Source of the DNA: CAWDMN01 sp963803155
Lineage (GTDB): Bacteria; Acidobacteriota; Terriglobia; Versatilivoradales; Versatilivoraceae
Assembly: GCA_963803155.1 (NCBI GenBank)
Contig: CAWDMN010000004.1
Location: 113,899 to 177,898 of the forward strand
Length of the DNA: 64,000 bases
Direction: 5' to 3'
Position 1 is the stretch's first letter; every line of letters starts with the position of its first letter. The notes beneath the pieces were generated by a model. That model was given only the letters and a program-made list of their open reading frames with translations. It had not been told where the DNA came from and ran no database searches. Of the stretch, positions 9,241 through 18,273 are shown piece by piece. Made by a program: the position numbers and the translations under genes.

Positions 9241-9908
9241 CTGGCGGCTGGTAGACGCCGAATATGCGGGGTTTAATCGTTGCATGGATTTCTGAGCCGA
9301 ACCTCCCTCTCGGTAAACAATGATCCCAAACCCCGCCGAGGCGGTGGTCCCTAATCCATCGATATTCCGGCCACCTGACGATTCACCGCCGACACCGGTT
9401 AGCATGATGGGGTTTCATTAATGGCGTCCTGTAAACTAATAGAACAAGAAATAACGGATTGATTGTCTATACCGTCGGAAAAAGTTTTGCTCTGGATAGT
9501 TTCATTTCGGAGGCACAAGCAGCTTTACAAAACTTGGCGGTGCTGACTTTGACGACAGTCCCGCCCCCTACACGAATACGCCAAAGGCTGATCGCTACGT
9601 GCTATCGGCACTTGGCTCGGTATAGAATCCCAGCCAGCCGGTTGGCGGTCTATGCTCTGGATTGAACCGGGATACGCGGACAACCGATATCCATTACTGA
9701 CGATGCCGGCCAGGCCAAATTTCAAATATCAGGTTCCTTTCAAATGTCGTGGTGTGAATTTGTGTTTTCGCCACAAATCAGCATTTTTTTCAAAAGGACA
9801 TGAGTATTACCCGGATTTCCAGTCTCGCCGGATCTGAATCCTCCAGCCTTTGTGCTAGTTGGCAGAGGACAGATCTTCGATAGCGTTTCTCTTAAAGGGG
9901 TATATCTT
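9241..9908. other. Decayed or non-coding stretch
   Basis: Short open frames occur on both strands but none has a ribosome site or a recognised motif. It may be the rest of the broken glycosidase or other eroded coding DNA. Confidence 0.4.
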
Positions 9909-10907
9909 TTAGGCCTGCCACTCCCGCGCACGGTTGAGCCCATTCGAAAGAATCTGCTTCACTATGGCAACATTTTCGGAAACTTGAAAATCGAACATTC
10001 CGACTACCGCAAAGTCCGCACCATTTTCGAAAGCATGACGAAATCCATCGCGCGGATGAATCGCCCCCGCCGCGAGGACTTTGTACGCTAACCAAGGTCG
10101 TTTGAGCGTGCGCATAAATTGAATCGTCTCTTCCGGATCCATGCACCAGTAATTGTCGATACTGTAGTTGTCGATTACCTCTTTGTTTTGCCCTTCCCTG
10201 CGCTTGGACCAGTAATTGTTACCATGCAGGGTTTTCATATAGAAATCAGGCGCAATCCCTTGCTTTTCGACCACCATGGGGGTGCGCAGTTCATGTCCTC
10301 CAACTCCCGCGATCATTCCTTGCGATCGGATTATGTCCATCAGGTCGCCAATCAAATCGATGGAACCATCTCGCGTCCACTCATCTCCATAATTGCCTAT
10401 CAAAAATGCGCCCGCAGCTCCATTGTCCCTGGCCCGGTGTACTTCAGTTTCAAGGTCATTTTTGCGGGGAACAAGTTGAGCTAAGTACTGCATATGGCCA
10501 CCCCTCTTCAGGTATTCTTTGTAAACCCGCATGGCATGCAAATCCGAAGGAGAATTAATCATGGTATTTATGCCATGCTGTTCGCACAATGCCCAGGTCT
10601 CCATGACTTTTTCATCGATAAAGTAATGTTTCAAGAGCGGCGAAACATAGATCAAATCACGGCTATGAGCAAAACCACTAATCAGGTTGCCGCCGCAGAT
10701 CAGACGACTGATTTTTACTTTTCCAATGGTCCCCAATGGAATTTTTTCATTTGACAGAGTATCGGATACTGGCGTGTCTGATTTTGAAGCCGGTTTTTTT
10801 TCTTGTGCCAACAGATCATGTTCTTCCCAGCTCCCAGCCAAAGAAGCAGACAGAGCAGTCCCAAGAGCTGACTTCAAAAAAGAACGCCGTTTCAGCTGAT
10901 CCATCAT
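9909..10907 (-). CDS. Tat-exported aldo/keto-reductase-like TIM-barrel protein
   Basis: The 332-residue protein begins with a twin-arginine signal (KRRSFLKSALGTALSASLAG, about 6-25), so it is probably folded in the cytoplasm and exported with or without a cofactor. The body opens with ISRLICGGNLISGFAHSRD, which resembles the first strand of aldo/keto reductase folds, and ends with ADFAVVGMFDFQVSEN. The usual Tyr-Lys-His catalytic set is not obvious, so enzyme activity is uncertain. GGAGGTTTT precedes the ATG. It is a single gene. Confidence 0.65.
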   Translation of the reverse strand: MMDQLKRRSFLKSALGTALSASLAGSWEEHDLLAQEKKPASKSDTPVSDTLSNEKIPLGTIGKVKISRLICGGNLISGFAHSRDLIYVSPLLKHYFIDEKVMETWALCEQHGINTMINSPSDLHAMRVYKEYLKRGGHMQYLAQLVPRKNDLETEVHRARDNGAAGAFLIGNYGDEWTRDGSIDLIGDLMDIIRSQGMIAGVGGHELRTPMVVEKQGIAPDFYMKTLHGNNYWSKRREGQNKEVIDNYSIDNYWCMDPEETIQFMRTLKRPWLAYKVLAAGAIHPRDGFRHAFENGADFAVVGMFDFQVSENVAIVKQILSNGLNRAREWQA

Positions 10908-10993
10908 AAAACCTCCAAAACTTATAAACTCAGAATATGGGGATATGCACTAACGGTAGAATTTTTTCCGCCTATGATTCCATACGCATAAAA

Positions 10994-11031
10994 AAAGCCA
11001 GGTCGAATTTTCGGAAAAATTCCCTGGCTTT
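10994..11031. terminator. Hairpin with A-run before and T-rich tail after
   Basis: AAAGCCAGG-type left arm (10994-11011) pairs with CCTGGCTTT-type right arm (11015-11031). It is preceded by six A and followed by TCTTTCC, so it could stop transcription in both directions. It lies about 90 bases upstream of the Tat-protein gene, shielding it from leftward read-through. Confidence 0.5.
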
Positions 11032-11050
11032 CTTTCCATGTCATGGAAAA

Positions 11051-11180
11051 ATAAAGTTGGCTACTGAACCTATTGTGACTTGTTGATTCTACGTTCGCCA
11101 AAAATCCTCTAAAACAATAAAGTTGTTCACTGAAACGATATCATCTTTTGCTGTCAAAATTTCATAGAAAAATAAATTTG
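11051..11180 (+). repeat. Three imperfect ATAAAGTTG-type direct repeats
   Basis: The words ATAAAGTTGGCTACTG (11051), ATAAAGTTGTTCACTG (11117) and ATAAATTTGCCTATTG (11172) recur at 55-66 base spacing in AT-rich DNA. The same core appears inverted twice near 16,825-16,882. The function is unknown. Confidence 0.4.
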
Positions 11181-11339
11181 CCTATTGGCAATACAAAACT
11201 ATACATCGAGCCAATTTCATGAAAAGGATGCGAAGAGGCACGAGGGCTCAGCCCCTCACAAGGCTGAGGAGGACCTGTATGCTTAGACCAAGTCCGGAGG
11301 CCTCTGGGTGAGAGGAAGCCCCCTATGTTCCGGGCGCTC

Positions 11340-11601
11340 AAAAATGGGGGGCTGAATATCAATCCTATGCCGCGGGAAAACGTGTTCCTGATGATCCGGC
11401 GCCGGCCAGGACGGTTGGCCTGCCCGAGACCACCTGCTGCCATAATTCCGGGACAAGGGCATTACCTGCTACATGGAGAGCGGCAGCAACGTCGAAACGG
11501 CGCAGACGATCGCCAACCACGAATCCCCCCGCACGACCAAACTCCGCGACCGCCGGCGGGATCAGGTTACCCTGAACGAAATTGATTGGATACTGATCTG
11601 A
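11340..11601 (+). pseudogene. Remnant of a tyrosine recombinase (integrase) C-terminus
   Basis: The second frame reads FRDKGITCYMESGSNVETAQ followed by TIANHESPRTTKLRDRRRDQ and a stop at 11601. This is the C-terminal signature of XerD/phage-type recombinases (normally FRATGITAYL..., GHESPRTTKLYDR). Just upstream, in another frame, VGLPETTCCH supplies the preceding conserved block, so there is a one-base frameshift near 11,433. The catalytic Tyr of the KLYDR motif is Arg here and the N-terminal half is absent. The protein is dead. Confidence 0.75.
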
Positions 11602-11778
11602 TCTCGTGGGTGGCCAACACCAGCAAACCTGACACGCCAAGGAAAGGTTCATTATCCTGGAGGACTGCGGGGACAGGATTTTGGTGGCCGACGACACCTT
11701 TCCGAAGCCAAAATCGGAATATTATTTTGCTCCGACAATCAGCGATCGGAAGTCGGATCCGATTGAGGAAGGATGAAT

Positions 11779-11809
11779 GGGATGACACGCTCAAAGGGCG
11801 TGTCATCCC
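11779..11809. repeat. Perfect 12-bp inverted repeat
   Basis: GGGATGACACGC (11779-11790) and GCGTGTCATCCC (11798-11809) form a perfect stem with a 7-base loop, followed by AAAAATTT. It lies between the integrase remnant and the end of the M56 gene and may be an attachment-site relic or a weak terminator. Confidence 0.45.
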
Positions 11810-11958
11810 AAAAATTTCTGGGTCGACGGGAAAAACCGATCAATATATATAGTGTATTTAATTGACTATATGTGGGCTCTGGTTCTTCTCTTTAGATTTT
11901 GATCAAATGGGGGAAGTGCCTCTTGAGATCCGGAATCTTGGCTTCAGGAAATCGGATT

Positions 11959-13446
11959 TTATCGAAACTGCAAATTGGGGGGATTTCCTGGAGCAAAACG
12001 ATAATCCCCCTTCCCGGTTTGATCAATATATTTAATCTGAATATTATCACCGATGCCCTCCAAATGCCGGTACATCCAAACCTCGGAGGGGATAGGTGGC
12101 ACTGGGTGGCTTTCGATCTCATCTGGCGGACCATAGACTATGTACAAGTGGCCGCGATCAGTCTGCCAGCCCGGCTTGCCGGATTGGGTTTGGAAACGTT
12201 CTTTGACATACATAATTCGGCGGTAATGTTCCGTTTTGAATTCGTTTTCCGCCGTGCCCGCAGTCGGATCGCGCCGTTGCCAAAACTGTTCGATAAACTT
12301 GTCCCTTTCTTCATTGGTCGTCAATTTTTGAAATGCAGTGCGCTCTTCATCCGTAATGATGTAAATCACCTCCTGGTTCAGCCATTTTACATATGGAGAT
12401 GTCTCGGCTCGGTCCGTCTGTGCCTGCGCTAAGGCAGGACTTTGCTGAGACGGCCCTGACTGCCAGGCAGCAGAGGCCACCATGGCCGTAGTGATGAGGA
12501 TTCCAGCCGCCAATGACGGCGTCCAGGCTCCCACCTGTTTTTTCGGGTATAGCAAACGATGGATGCGTTTCATGAGACTTCCTCCTGTAGCAGCTACAGC
12601 CGGTTCCCGGCTGGGCCAGCGGTTTTGTTCTAACCAAATCAGAGCCGCGGCAAATTCGTGCGCATTGCCATTCATGGCAACAACCAGATCATCACAACAT
12701 TTTTCACGTTCGGTGCGGATCAAACGGGATATCCACCAGACAGCCGGATGATAAAACAATAGACCCTCTACCAATCGCTGCAACATATTCAACAGATAAT
12801 CGTAGCGGCGGATGTGCGCCAATTCATGCAAGAGGATGGCTTCGATTTGTTCAGGCGGCAATCCAGCGAGCAAACCAACTGGCATAAGTATAACGGGACG
12901 AAAATGACCAAGGACCAACGGCACATCTGCCAGACAGGACTCCAGCAGCTGGACCGGCTGCGAAAGACGCAACTGTGCGCTCAATTGAGAGATTTTGATC
13001 TGCCAGTAATTCGGCGCACAACAGACACCCCGCCGGCGCAACCGACCAATCGATATCCAGCCGCTAATTTGCCCTAGGTAGAAAATCCAGACCCCCGCCA
13101 ACCAAAATGGCGCCAGCCAGGGGACAACCGCCGCCAAGCTTGAATCTATGGAATCCAAACTATCCAGGTCTTTTTGCATATCCCAAGAGTAAAAATTTGT
13201 CGGCTTTATCGTTCGCAAGCCATGCACATCATCCGGCATCATCCATACCAACGTGGCACCGAAACTGATAAATAGCAGAAGCATTGCCACACAGGCAGCA
13301 AGATAACGAGCTCGCGGCGGATGTAACAGTATGAGCACTGCCGCGAGCACCGCCGAGATGATTATTCCCTCCCAGAGTGAGTGAAGTAATGTCCAGCCTA
13401 TCGCCCCGGAAAGGGGGGACTCCATCCAGACTTCAAGAAACTTCAT
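11959..13446 (-). CDS. M56 (BlaR1/MecR1-type) membrane peptidase with C-terminal GWxTD domain
   Basis: The 495-residue protein has three N-terminal membrane helices (about 17-41, 48-70 and 108-130), then a cytoplasmic zinc peptidase domain with HELAH at 207-211. A fourth helix at about 310-328 is followed by an exported domain (about 348-490) holding GWQTD at 426-430, the GWxTD signature. In BlaR1 the outer domain is a penicillin sensor; here GWxTD replaces it. By analogy, a signal on the outer domain should activate the peptidase to inactivate the co-encoded BlaI repressor. Its ATG overlaps the blaI stop by four bases. Confidence 0.88.
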   Translation of the reverse strand: MKFLEVWMESPLSGAIGWTLLHSLWEGIIISAVLAAVLILLHPPRARYLAACVAMLLLFISFGATLVWMMPDDVHGLRTIKPTNFYSWDMQKDLDSLDSIDSSLAAVVPWLAPFWLAGVWIFYLGQISGWISIGRLRRRGVCCAPNYWQIKISQLSAQLRLSQPVQLLESCLADVPLVLGHFRPVILMPVGLLAGLPPEQIEAILLHELAHIRRYDYLLNMLQRLVEGLLFYHPAVWWISRLIRTEREKCCDDLVVAMNGNAHEFAAALIWLEQNRWPSREPAVAATGGSLMKRIHRLLYPKKQVGAWTPSLAAGILITTAMVASAAWQSGPSQQSPALAQAQTDRAETSPYVKWLNQEVIYIITDEERTAFQKLTTNEERDKFIEQFWQRRDPTAGTAENEFKTEHYRRIMYVKERFQTQSGKPGWQTDRGHLYIVYGPPDEIESHPVPPIPSEVWMYRHLEGIGDNIQIKYIDQTGKGDYRFAPGNPPNLQFR

Positions 13447-13829
13447 TTCTCCCCCTTTTGGTACTCATTCAGCAGCTTGCTTAATTCGGACAGTTCCTTT
13501 TTACTGGCCTTCCGGGCCGAGAGAGCGCCCATTAAGAGCGCCTTAGAAGATCCATTGAAGGCCCTTTCCAGCAGATCACCGGCAAGTTGCCGCTGCGTCC
13601 ACTCCCGTGGTCGGGCAGCTTCGTAAATGTGCGCGCGCTGTTTTTCATTACGACGTACCAAGCCCTTCTCGGCCATGATCTGCATGAATTTCAGCACCGT
13701 GCTGTAAAGGGCCGGCCGCCGCCGGTTGACCACGTCATGGACTTCGCGTACAGTGGCAGGTCCAATGCTCCATAAAACGGTCAGGATTTCCAGTTCAGCA
13801 TCCGTGGGTCTGGGAAGTTCGTCTCTCAT
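13443..13829 (-). CDS. blaI: BlaI/MecI/CopY family repressor
   Basis: The 128-residue winged-helix protein carries the family signature: PTDAELEILTVLW at the start, the recognition helix around RPALYSTVLKFMQIMAEKGLV, and the wing residues after it, with a C-terminal dimerisation helix. These repressors act as dimers on a dyad operator and are cleaved or released when the partner M56 peptidase is triggered. The gene is directly upstream of that peptidase, with a four-base overlap. A palindromic operator lies one base upstream of its start, so autoregulation is likely. Confidence 0.9.
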   Translation of the reverse strand: MRDELPRPTDAELEILTVLWSIGPATVREVHDVVNRRRPALYSTVLKFMQIMAEKGLVRRNEKQRAHIYEAARPREWTQRQLAGDLLERAFNGSSKALLMGALSARKASKKELSELSKLLNEYQKGEK

Positions 13830-13830
13830 G

Positions 13831-13860
13831 TACGAAGACGTTACTAGTAATATTTTCGTA
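13831..13860. promoter_or_regulatory. Palindromic operator upstream of blaI
   Basis: The 30-base stretch has outer arms TACGAA and TTCGTA and a perfect inner palindrome TTACTAGTAA at 13841-13850. It abuts the BlaI start codon, where a BlaI-type dimer would block transcription or initiation. The inner word is not the classic TACAnnTGTA form, so binding by this BlaI is an inference from position and symmetry. Confidence 0.65.
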
Positions 13861-14432
13861 TGTCAAGTTTTTTTTCAGCGGCTCCAACTTTCGTTGGCTA
13901 AAGAGGGGATCTCGGCCAACGAGTCCCTTCCGCGAAGCGACGCGCCTGGCGCGAGTGTTTGGGCCAGACGCATTCTGTTGGGGCGATGAGCGAGGTCAAA
14001 GCGCGGGGGGAATTTCGATACAGCAATCTTAACGGCCTGTCCCTTCGAACCGTCCCATCGCGCCGCGAGATACAGAGGCACCTGGCGAAAAACCTTGAGT
14101 ATTTTTTCTACTGAGAACCTCCTGACTTGAGGTTCTACTCGTATTTGAGTGGACTATGGACCAAGTTCACCTTTGAGAACAGCCTTGCACTTTTGGCATG
14201 ATGGGTCGGAACATTCTTTTTTGAGTCATGGCGCTTAACAGGATGATGCATAAGATGGCGAGGGATGCCGTACAGACAGCCAAGGGCGGAAGTGCTTCCG
14301 CCGGCATTTGCCAACATTATCGAAGAGAGACGAGGATTTATTTTACCCGTCCATCCATTTTTCCCGAATGACTCGCTAAAGCAAATCTCATAGAATTGTC
14401 TGCATTCCTGGAGCATGAAAGGAGAGTTAGCG
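13861..14432. other. Divergent intergenic stretch
   Basis: No gene is supported. A 68-codon leftward frame (13,875-14,081) has protein-like text (VPLYLAARWDGSKGQAVKIA) but no ribosome site or recognised family, and could be a fragment. The rest holds the upstream regions of blaI and of the CehA-like gene. Confidence 0.4.
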
Positions 14433-16034
14433 ATGAGGCTTGGTCGACTGATTTTGATGGCCCTGGTTCTGATGCTTTGTCATTTGGGTTTACTTGTCCA
14501 TGCGGCCACCCGGCTGGAGGCTCGCCTGGTTGACGATGCGACGGGCCAATCCCTGATTGCCAGAGTCGCCATCACCAATCCGGACGGAAAGTTCATCGAA
14601 ATTGAGGGGCAGCATCCACATGTCCAATACCTGGACAAACGCTGGTGCTATGTGGACGGCGCTTTCTCCCTGACTATGCCGGATTCCGGCATTCAGATCG
14701 AGATCCGCCGGGGATTTGAAACCCGGCCCATTTCGGCCACTATCCTCGCAGATGGAACTTCTCCCATCATTCGAAAAATCTTTCGCCTGCGCCGTTGGGT
14801 CGACATGCGCCAGAAGGGATGGTTCAACGGCGACCTGCATGCTCATCTGCCGGTGCCGCGGGATGCGCATTTCCAAATGCAAGCGGAGGATTTGAATCTC
14901 TTGACTCTGCTGCATGTGGCTGATTCCGCCTTTCCGATTCCCACCAATGACTGCTTCACTGGCCAACTCGACTCCCATTCCACTCCTGGGCATGAGATTT
15001 ACGTCAGCCAGGAAGTTCAAGATTGGCAAATGGGGCATTTGACCTTGCTCGGCTTGACCCGGTTAATACCCGGATATCCCAATGGCGGTGGGAGCTTGGA
15101 ATATTGGAGAAGCATGCCGAATTGGGATTTGCTGCGGGCAATGCGGGCCACCCACCAGCAGAACGGCATCGTTTTCTGGTCGCACTTTTGTTCGCTGCCA
15201 GGAGCGGAATCCCCGATCGGCATCGCCTTGGGGCTCGTGGACGGGATCGAGCTGATCACCTGGAACGATCCAACGCAATTCCCCAACCATTGGGGGCCCT
15301 GGCAGAACTCGGGGATGAGCCAGGCGGAATTCCCGGTGATGCGGCCAATGGACCTTTATTACCAGTACCTGAACGCCGGATTCCGTCTCCCCATCGGGGC
15401 CGGAACCGACAAGTTCGCCGAGGATATCCCACTGGGGAGCAATCGTATCTATGCGCGAGTGAAGCCCCCGGGCCATTATGCCGATTGGCTGGCGGCGGTT
15501 CGTGCCGGAAATGGTTTTGTCAGCAACGGCCCGATCCTAGAATTTTCAGCCGAAGGAAAGGGACCGGGCGAGGTAGTCGATTTTCATGGCACCCAACGCA
15601 TCCAGGCCCGGGTCACGGCCCGCTCCATCCTCCCTTTTACCACACTGGAAATTGTGATGAATGGTGAAACCATCGGGCATAAAACGGTTCCCATTCCCAA
15701 GCATCCCGCGGTCGATGGCGTTTATTCGATGGAAGTCGAAACTACCGTAGAACTCAGTCAAAGCGGGTGGATTGCCGCGCGGGTTGTGGATCATCCTGAT
15801 TTGAGGAATCGCATTCTGCCTCGGGGGCTTTCCGTTTTTGCCCATACCAATCCGGTTTATTTCCTCCAGGATGGGCATAAGGTAAGGCAGGCGGCCTCGA
15901 TCGCCTATTTGCGCAAATATGTGGAAGGCGTACAGCATTGGCTTGCCACCCATCCAGCCTTTGCCAATGAAGAAGATCGTGAAAACGCCGAGCGGGAGGC
16001 TGCGGAGGCCTTGAAGTTTTACCACGGGCTATAG
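14433..16034 (+). CDS. Secreted CehA/McbA-type PHP-like metallohydrolase
   Basis: The product is 533 residues from the ATG at 14433, which has AAAGGAGAG upstream; another ATG lies 18 bases earlier. A signal peptide is followed by a small beta domain (about 25-120). Next comes a PHP-like domain with the metal-binding GDLHAHLP, the later ADSAFP and WSHF elements, and GAGTDKF. A C-terminal beta domain and a helical tail end the protein. CehA/McbA relatives hydrolyse carbaryl-type esters, but most relatives of this type have unknown substrates. It is a single gene and looks intact. Confidence 0.75.
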   Translation: MRLGRLILMALVLMLCHLGLLVHAATRLEARLVDDATGQSLIARVAITNPDGKFIEIEGQHPHVQYLDKRWCYVDGAFSLTMPDSGIQIEIRRGFETRPISATILADGTSPIIRKIFRLRRWVDMRQKGWFNGDLHAHLPVPRDAHFQMQAEDLNLLTLLHVADSAFPIPTNDCFTGQLDSHSTPGHEIYVSQEVQDWQMGHLTLLGLTRLIPGYPNGGGSLEYWRSMPNWDLLRAMRATHQQNGIVFWSHFCSLPGAESPIGIALGLVDGIELITWNDPTQFPNHWGPWQNSGMSQAEFPVMRPMDLYYQYLNAGFRLPIGAGTDKFAEDIPLGSNRIYARVKPPGHYADWLAAVRAGNGFVSNGPILEFSAEGKGPGEVVDFHGTQRIQARVTARSILPFTTLEIVMNGETIGHKTVPIPKHPAVDGVYSMEVETTVELSQSGWIAARVVDHPDLRNRILPRGLSVFAHTNPVYFLQDGHKVRQAASIAYLRKYVEGVQHWLATHPAFANEEDRENAEREAAEALKFYHGL

Positions 16035-16497
16035 GCGTTGCTCTTGACTTTTTATTATGTTTTCATAAATGTCTGATTCAATCAGGTGTTACAAGACCAC
16101 TCTACTTGTTCTCCTCCGCTCGCTCTGCGCGATATTGTACATTTTAAAAGCACGTCCGTCCTGCACGGACTCTCGCCCGGCATGCGGCAGTTTTCGAAGT
16201 GCAGCTCAATGCGCGAGGGCGAACAGAAGAACAGAGCTAACATAATCCGGTTTCCAAAAAGTTGATTCAATATAATAGGCGACTCTTTAAGTGGACTCTG
16301 GTGCCCTATCTTTCCTAGGTCATGAGAGCCAGGAGGATGAGAAAGGCCAATTTAGGCAGCCGCAAAGGTTTTCTAAATCATGTCATAACTCTTTAATTCA
16401 TTTCTTGAGGTACCCCCCAGACGATTCTCTTTGCCACAAATCGACAAACTGGGATCACATAAAATATGAGTCTATTGAAAATTGACGCTGATGCTGT
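16035..16497. other. Non-coding stretch with a short hairpin
   Basis: GTCCGT and ACGGAC at about 16155-16171 form a small stem. No gene is supported. Confidence 0.4.
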
Positions 16498-16731
16498 TTG
16501 GAAGAGGCGTTAACTTCAGCCTATGCATATCGAAGAATCATGGAAGAGTATTTTAGGAAAGACCATCAAAAGAAAGAAGCTGTCAAAAAGACTCTCAAGG
16601 AATACGTTGACAAATGTCCAATTGAATACCAGGAAGCTATCAACTATACAAAAGTAGAGAAGAGTTTGAAAATAGGAGGAATGTCTTTGCCGAAGCAAAT
16701 CATCAGGCAACCGGGCCCGGATCTTCCCTAG
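16498..16731 (+). CDS. Possible small hypothetical protein or gene fragment
   Basis: A 77-codon frame beginning with TTG encodes a highly charged helical text (YRRIMEEYFRKDHQKKEAVK and later YVDKCPIEYQEAINYTKVEK). The composition looks protein-like. There is no strong ribosome site and the family is not recognised, so it may be a remnant of a larger gene. Confidence 0.25.
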   Translation: MEEALTSAYAYRRIMEEYFRKDHQKKEAVKKTLKEYVDKCPIEYQEAINYTKVEKSLKIGGMSLPKQIIRQPGPDLP

Positions 16732-16918
16732 CTGAATTTATTCGAGCTTAAAGAAGTGAGGCTCAAAAATTGTACATACTAAAATTTTAATCGTCCTTCT
16801 TAACGAACAATTGAAAATTCATTCGTAACTTTATTCTTTCAATTTATTAAGAAAGTAGATTTTCTGATCGCAACTTTATTTTGTTGGCACAAATATCATC
16901 AAATCCTATCGCACCTTG
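16732..16918. repeat. AT-rich gap with inverted AATAAAGTT motifs
   Basis: GTAACTTTATTC (16825-16836) and CAACTTTATTTT (16871-16882) are inverted copies of the ATAAAGTTG word seen at 11,051-11,180. Between them TTCTTT and AAGAAAG can pair. The hairpin lies downstream of dnaN and may end its transcript. Confidence 0.3.
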
Positions 16919-18031
16919 TCAGACTCTCATGGGCATGACAATATAGCGATAATGATAATCCTCCTCTGTAGCTGGCCGTAGCTGGCCTGCACTTTTGTCG
17001 TCTTTGAAATCCAAGCTGACCGAAGCATCACCGGTGACCGCTAAGAAATCCAAAAGATATTGACAGTTAAATCCCACTTCGATCGGGCCCGCATCATAGC
17101 TGACATCCATGATCTCCTTGGCTTCGCCGAGATCAACATTGCTTGAAGAAATCTCCATTTTATTATTGTCCAGGAAAAGCCGGACAGAGCGAGATTTTTC
17201 ATCAGCCAGTAAAGAGACCCTCTTGATGGCAGCCGTCATTTCTTCCCGGTCTAAAATTACCGTTTTATTATGTTCTTTGGGCAAAACCGCTTCATAGTTC
17301 GGAAATGTTCCACTCAGCATGCGGCAGACCAACAATCTTTTTTTCAAACGGAAGAAGAGATGAGTCTCATCTCTTCCAAAGCTGACCAGTTCTCCCTCTT
17401 CAGCTTCGGCTAACAACCTCTGCAGTTCCGCCAATGCCTTCTTGGGAATCAACGCCCGAATTTCGGCATTTAAATGCTCGAAGTTTGATGACCGTTCCAC
17501 GTGCGCCAAACGATGGCCATCGGTGGCTACCATAGTGACACTGAGCGGTTTTATTAGCAAGAGCGCCCCGTTAATTGTGTACCGGGATTCCTCCGCCGCG
17601 ATGGCAAAAATGGTCTTGTTAATCAAATTCAATAAGACCTTAGCTTGAATTTCCGCCAGACTGTCGCTTAGCTCCGGAACCGCGGGAAAATTATCCGGCG
17701 GCAGACCTATTATTTTGAAGGATGCCGCGGCACAAGTAATCTGAACCCAGTTATTATCCAGTTTCTTAATCTTTACATCAGCGTCCGGCAATGATCGGAT
17801 AATATCCAAAAAATTCCGGGCAGGCGTAGTGATGGATCCTTCTTTCTTTACATTGGCCGGGCAAAGGCTCTTCAAACTTACATCCAGATCCGTGGCGGCA
17901 AGACGGACAAATTCTCCGCTGGCATCGATCAACAAATTAGCCAAGATGGGAATAGTGGTTTTCTTTTCCACAACGCCTTGCGTCAAATTCACTTCACGAA
18001 GAATCTCAGACCTTTTGATCGTAAATTCCAT
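16919..18031 (-). CDS. dnaN: DNA polymerase III beta subunit (sliding clamp)
   Basis: The 370-residue protein spans the three clamp domains. Typical marks are the N-terminal MEFTIKRSEIL, ATDLDVSL, the central ATDGHRLA and the C-terminal YRYIVMPMRV. It forms the ring that holds polymerase III and other partners on DNA. It is of normal length and is transcribed away from dnaA across a 242-base gap. This is the standard dnaA-dnaN order. Confidence 0.97.
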   Translation of the reverse strand: MEFTIKRSEILREVNLTQGVVEKKTTIPILANLLIDASGEFVRLAATDLDVSLKSLCPANVKKEGSITTPARNFLDIIRSLPDADVKIKKLDNNWVQITCAAASFKIIGLPPDNFPAVPELSDSLAEIQAKVLLNLINKTIFAIAAEESRYTINGALLLIKPLSVTMVATDGHRLAHVERSSNFEHLNAEIRALIPKKALAELQRLLAEAEEGELVSFGRDETHLFFRLKKRLLVCRMLSGTFPNYEAVLPKEHNKTVILDREEMTAAIKRVSLLADEKSRSVRLFLDNNKMEISSSNVDLGEAKEIMDVSYDAGPIEVGFNCQYLLDFLAVTGDASVSLDFKDDKSAGQLRPATEEDYHYRYIVMPMRV

Positions 18032-18273
18032 AGATTAACCCTGTTTTTAATTTTAAAAATCGATCAAAAAACAGTAGTAGTAGTTCCTCATAAAAAATTC
18101 AATTTGCCCTCAATCAGTTTAATACGAATTGGTTAGGCTGTGAAAATAAAAGTTTAAAAGATAACTTAAAAGAGTCTTTTTTGTGATAAAGCCCGAACAT
18201 GGACTTTTTTTACAGTTCATTCACAAAAACCAAACGACTCATTGTGAATAAAGAGAGTTCAAATAGCATAACC
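18032..18273. other. dnaA-dnaN gap, candidate replication origin
   Basis: This AT-rich gap holds a perfect DnaA box, TGTGAATAA, at 18243-18251 and a one-mismatch box, TCATTCACA, at 18217-18225. A-rich and T-rich tracts between 18,050 and 18,210 could serve as an unwinding region. With only two good boxes the origin call is tentative, and the dnaA-rpmH gap is an alternative. Confidence 0.45.

Noticed and set aside
11230..11330. Possible small structured RNA (CTCAGCC/GGCTGAG stem and a second stem)
   Set aside because: I compared it with the SRP and RNase P RNA cores and found no conserved loops; the stems alone are not enough.
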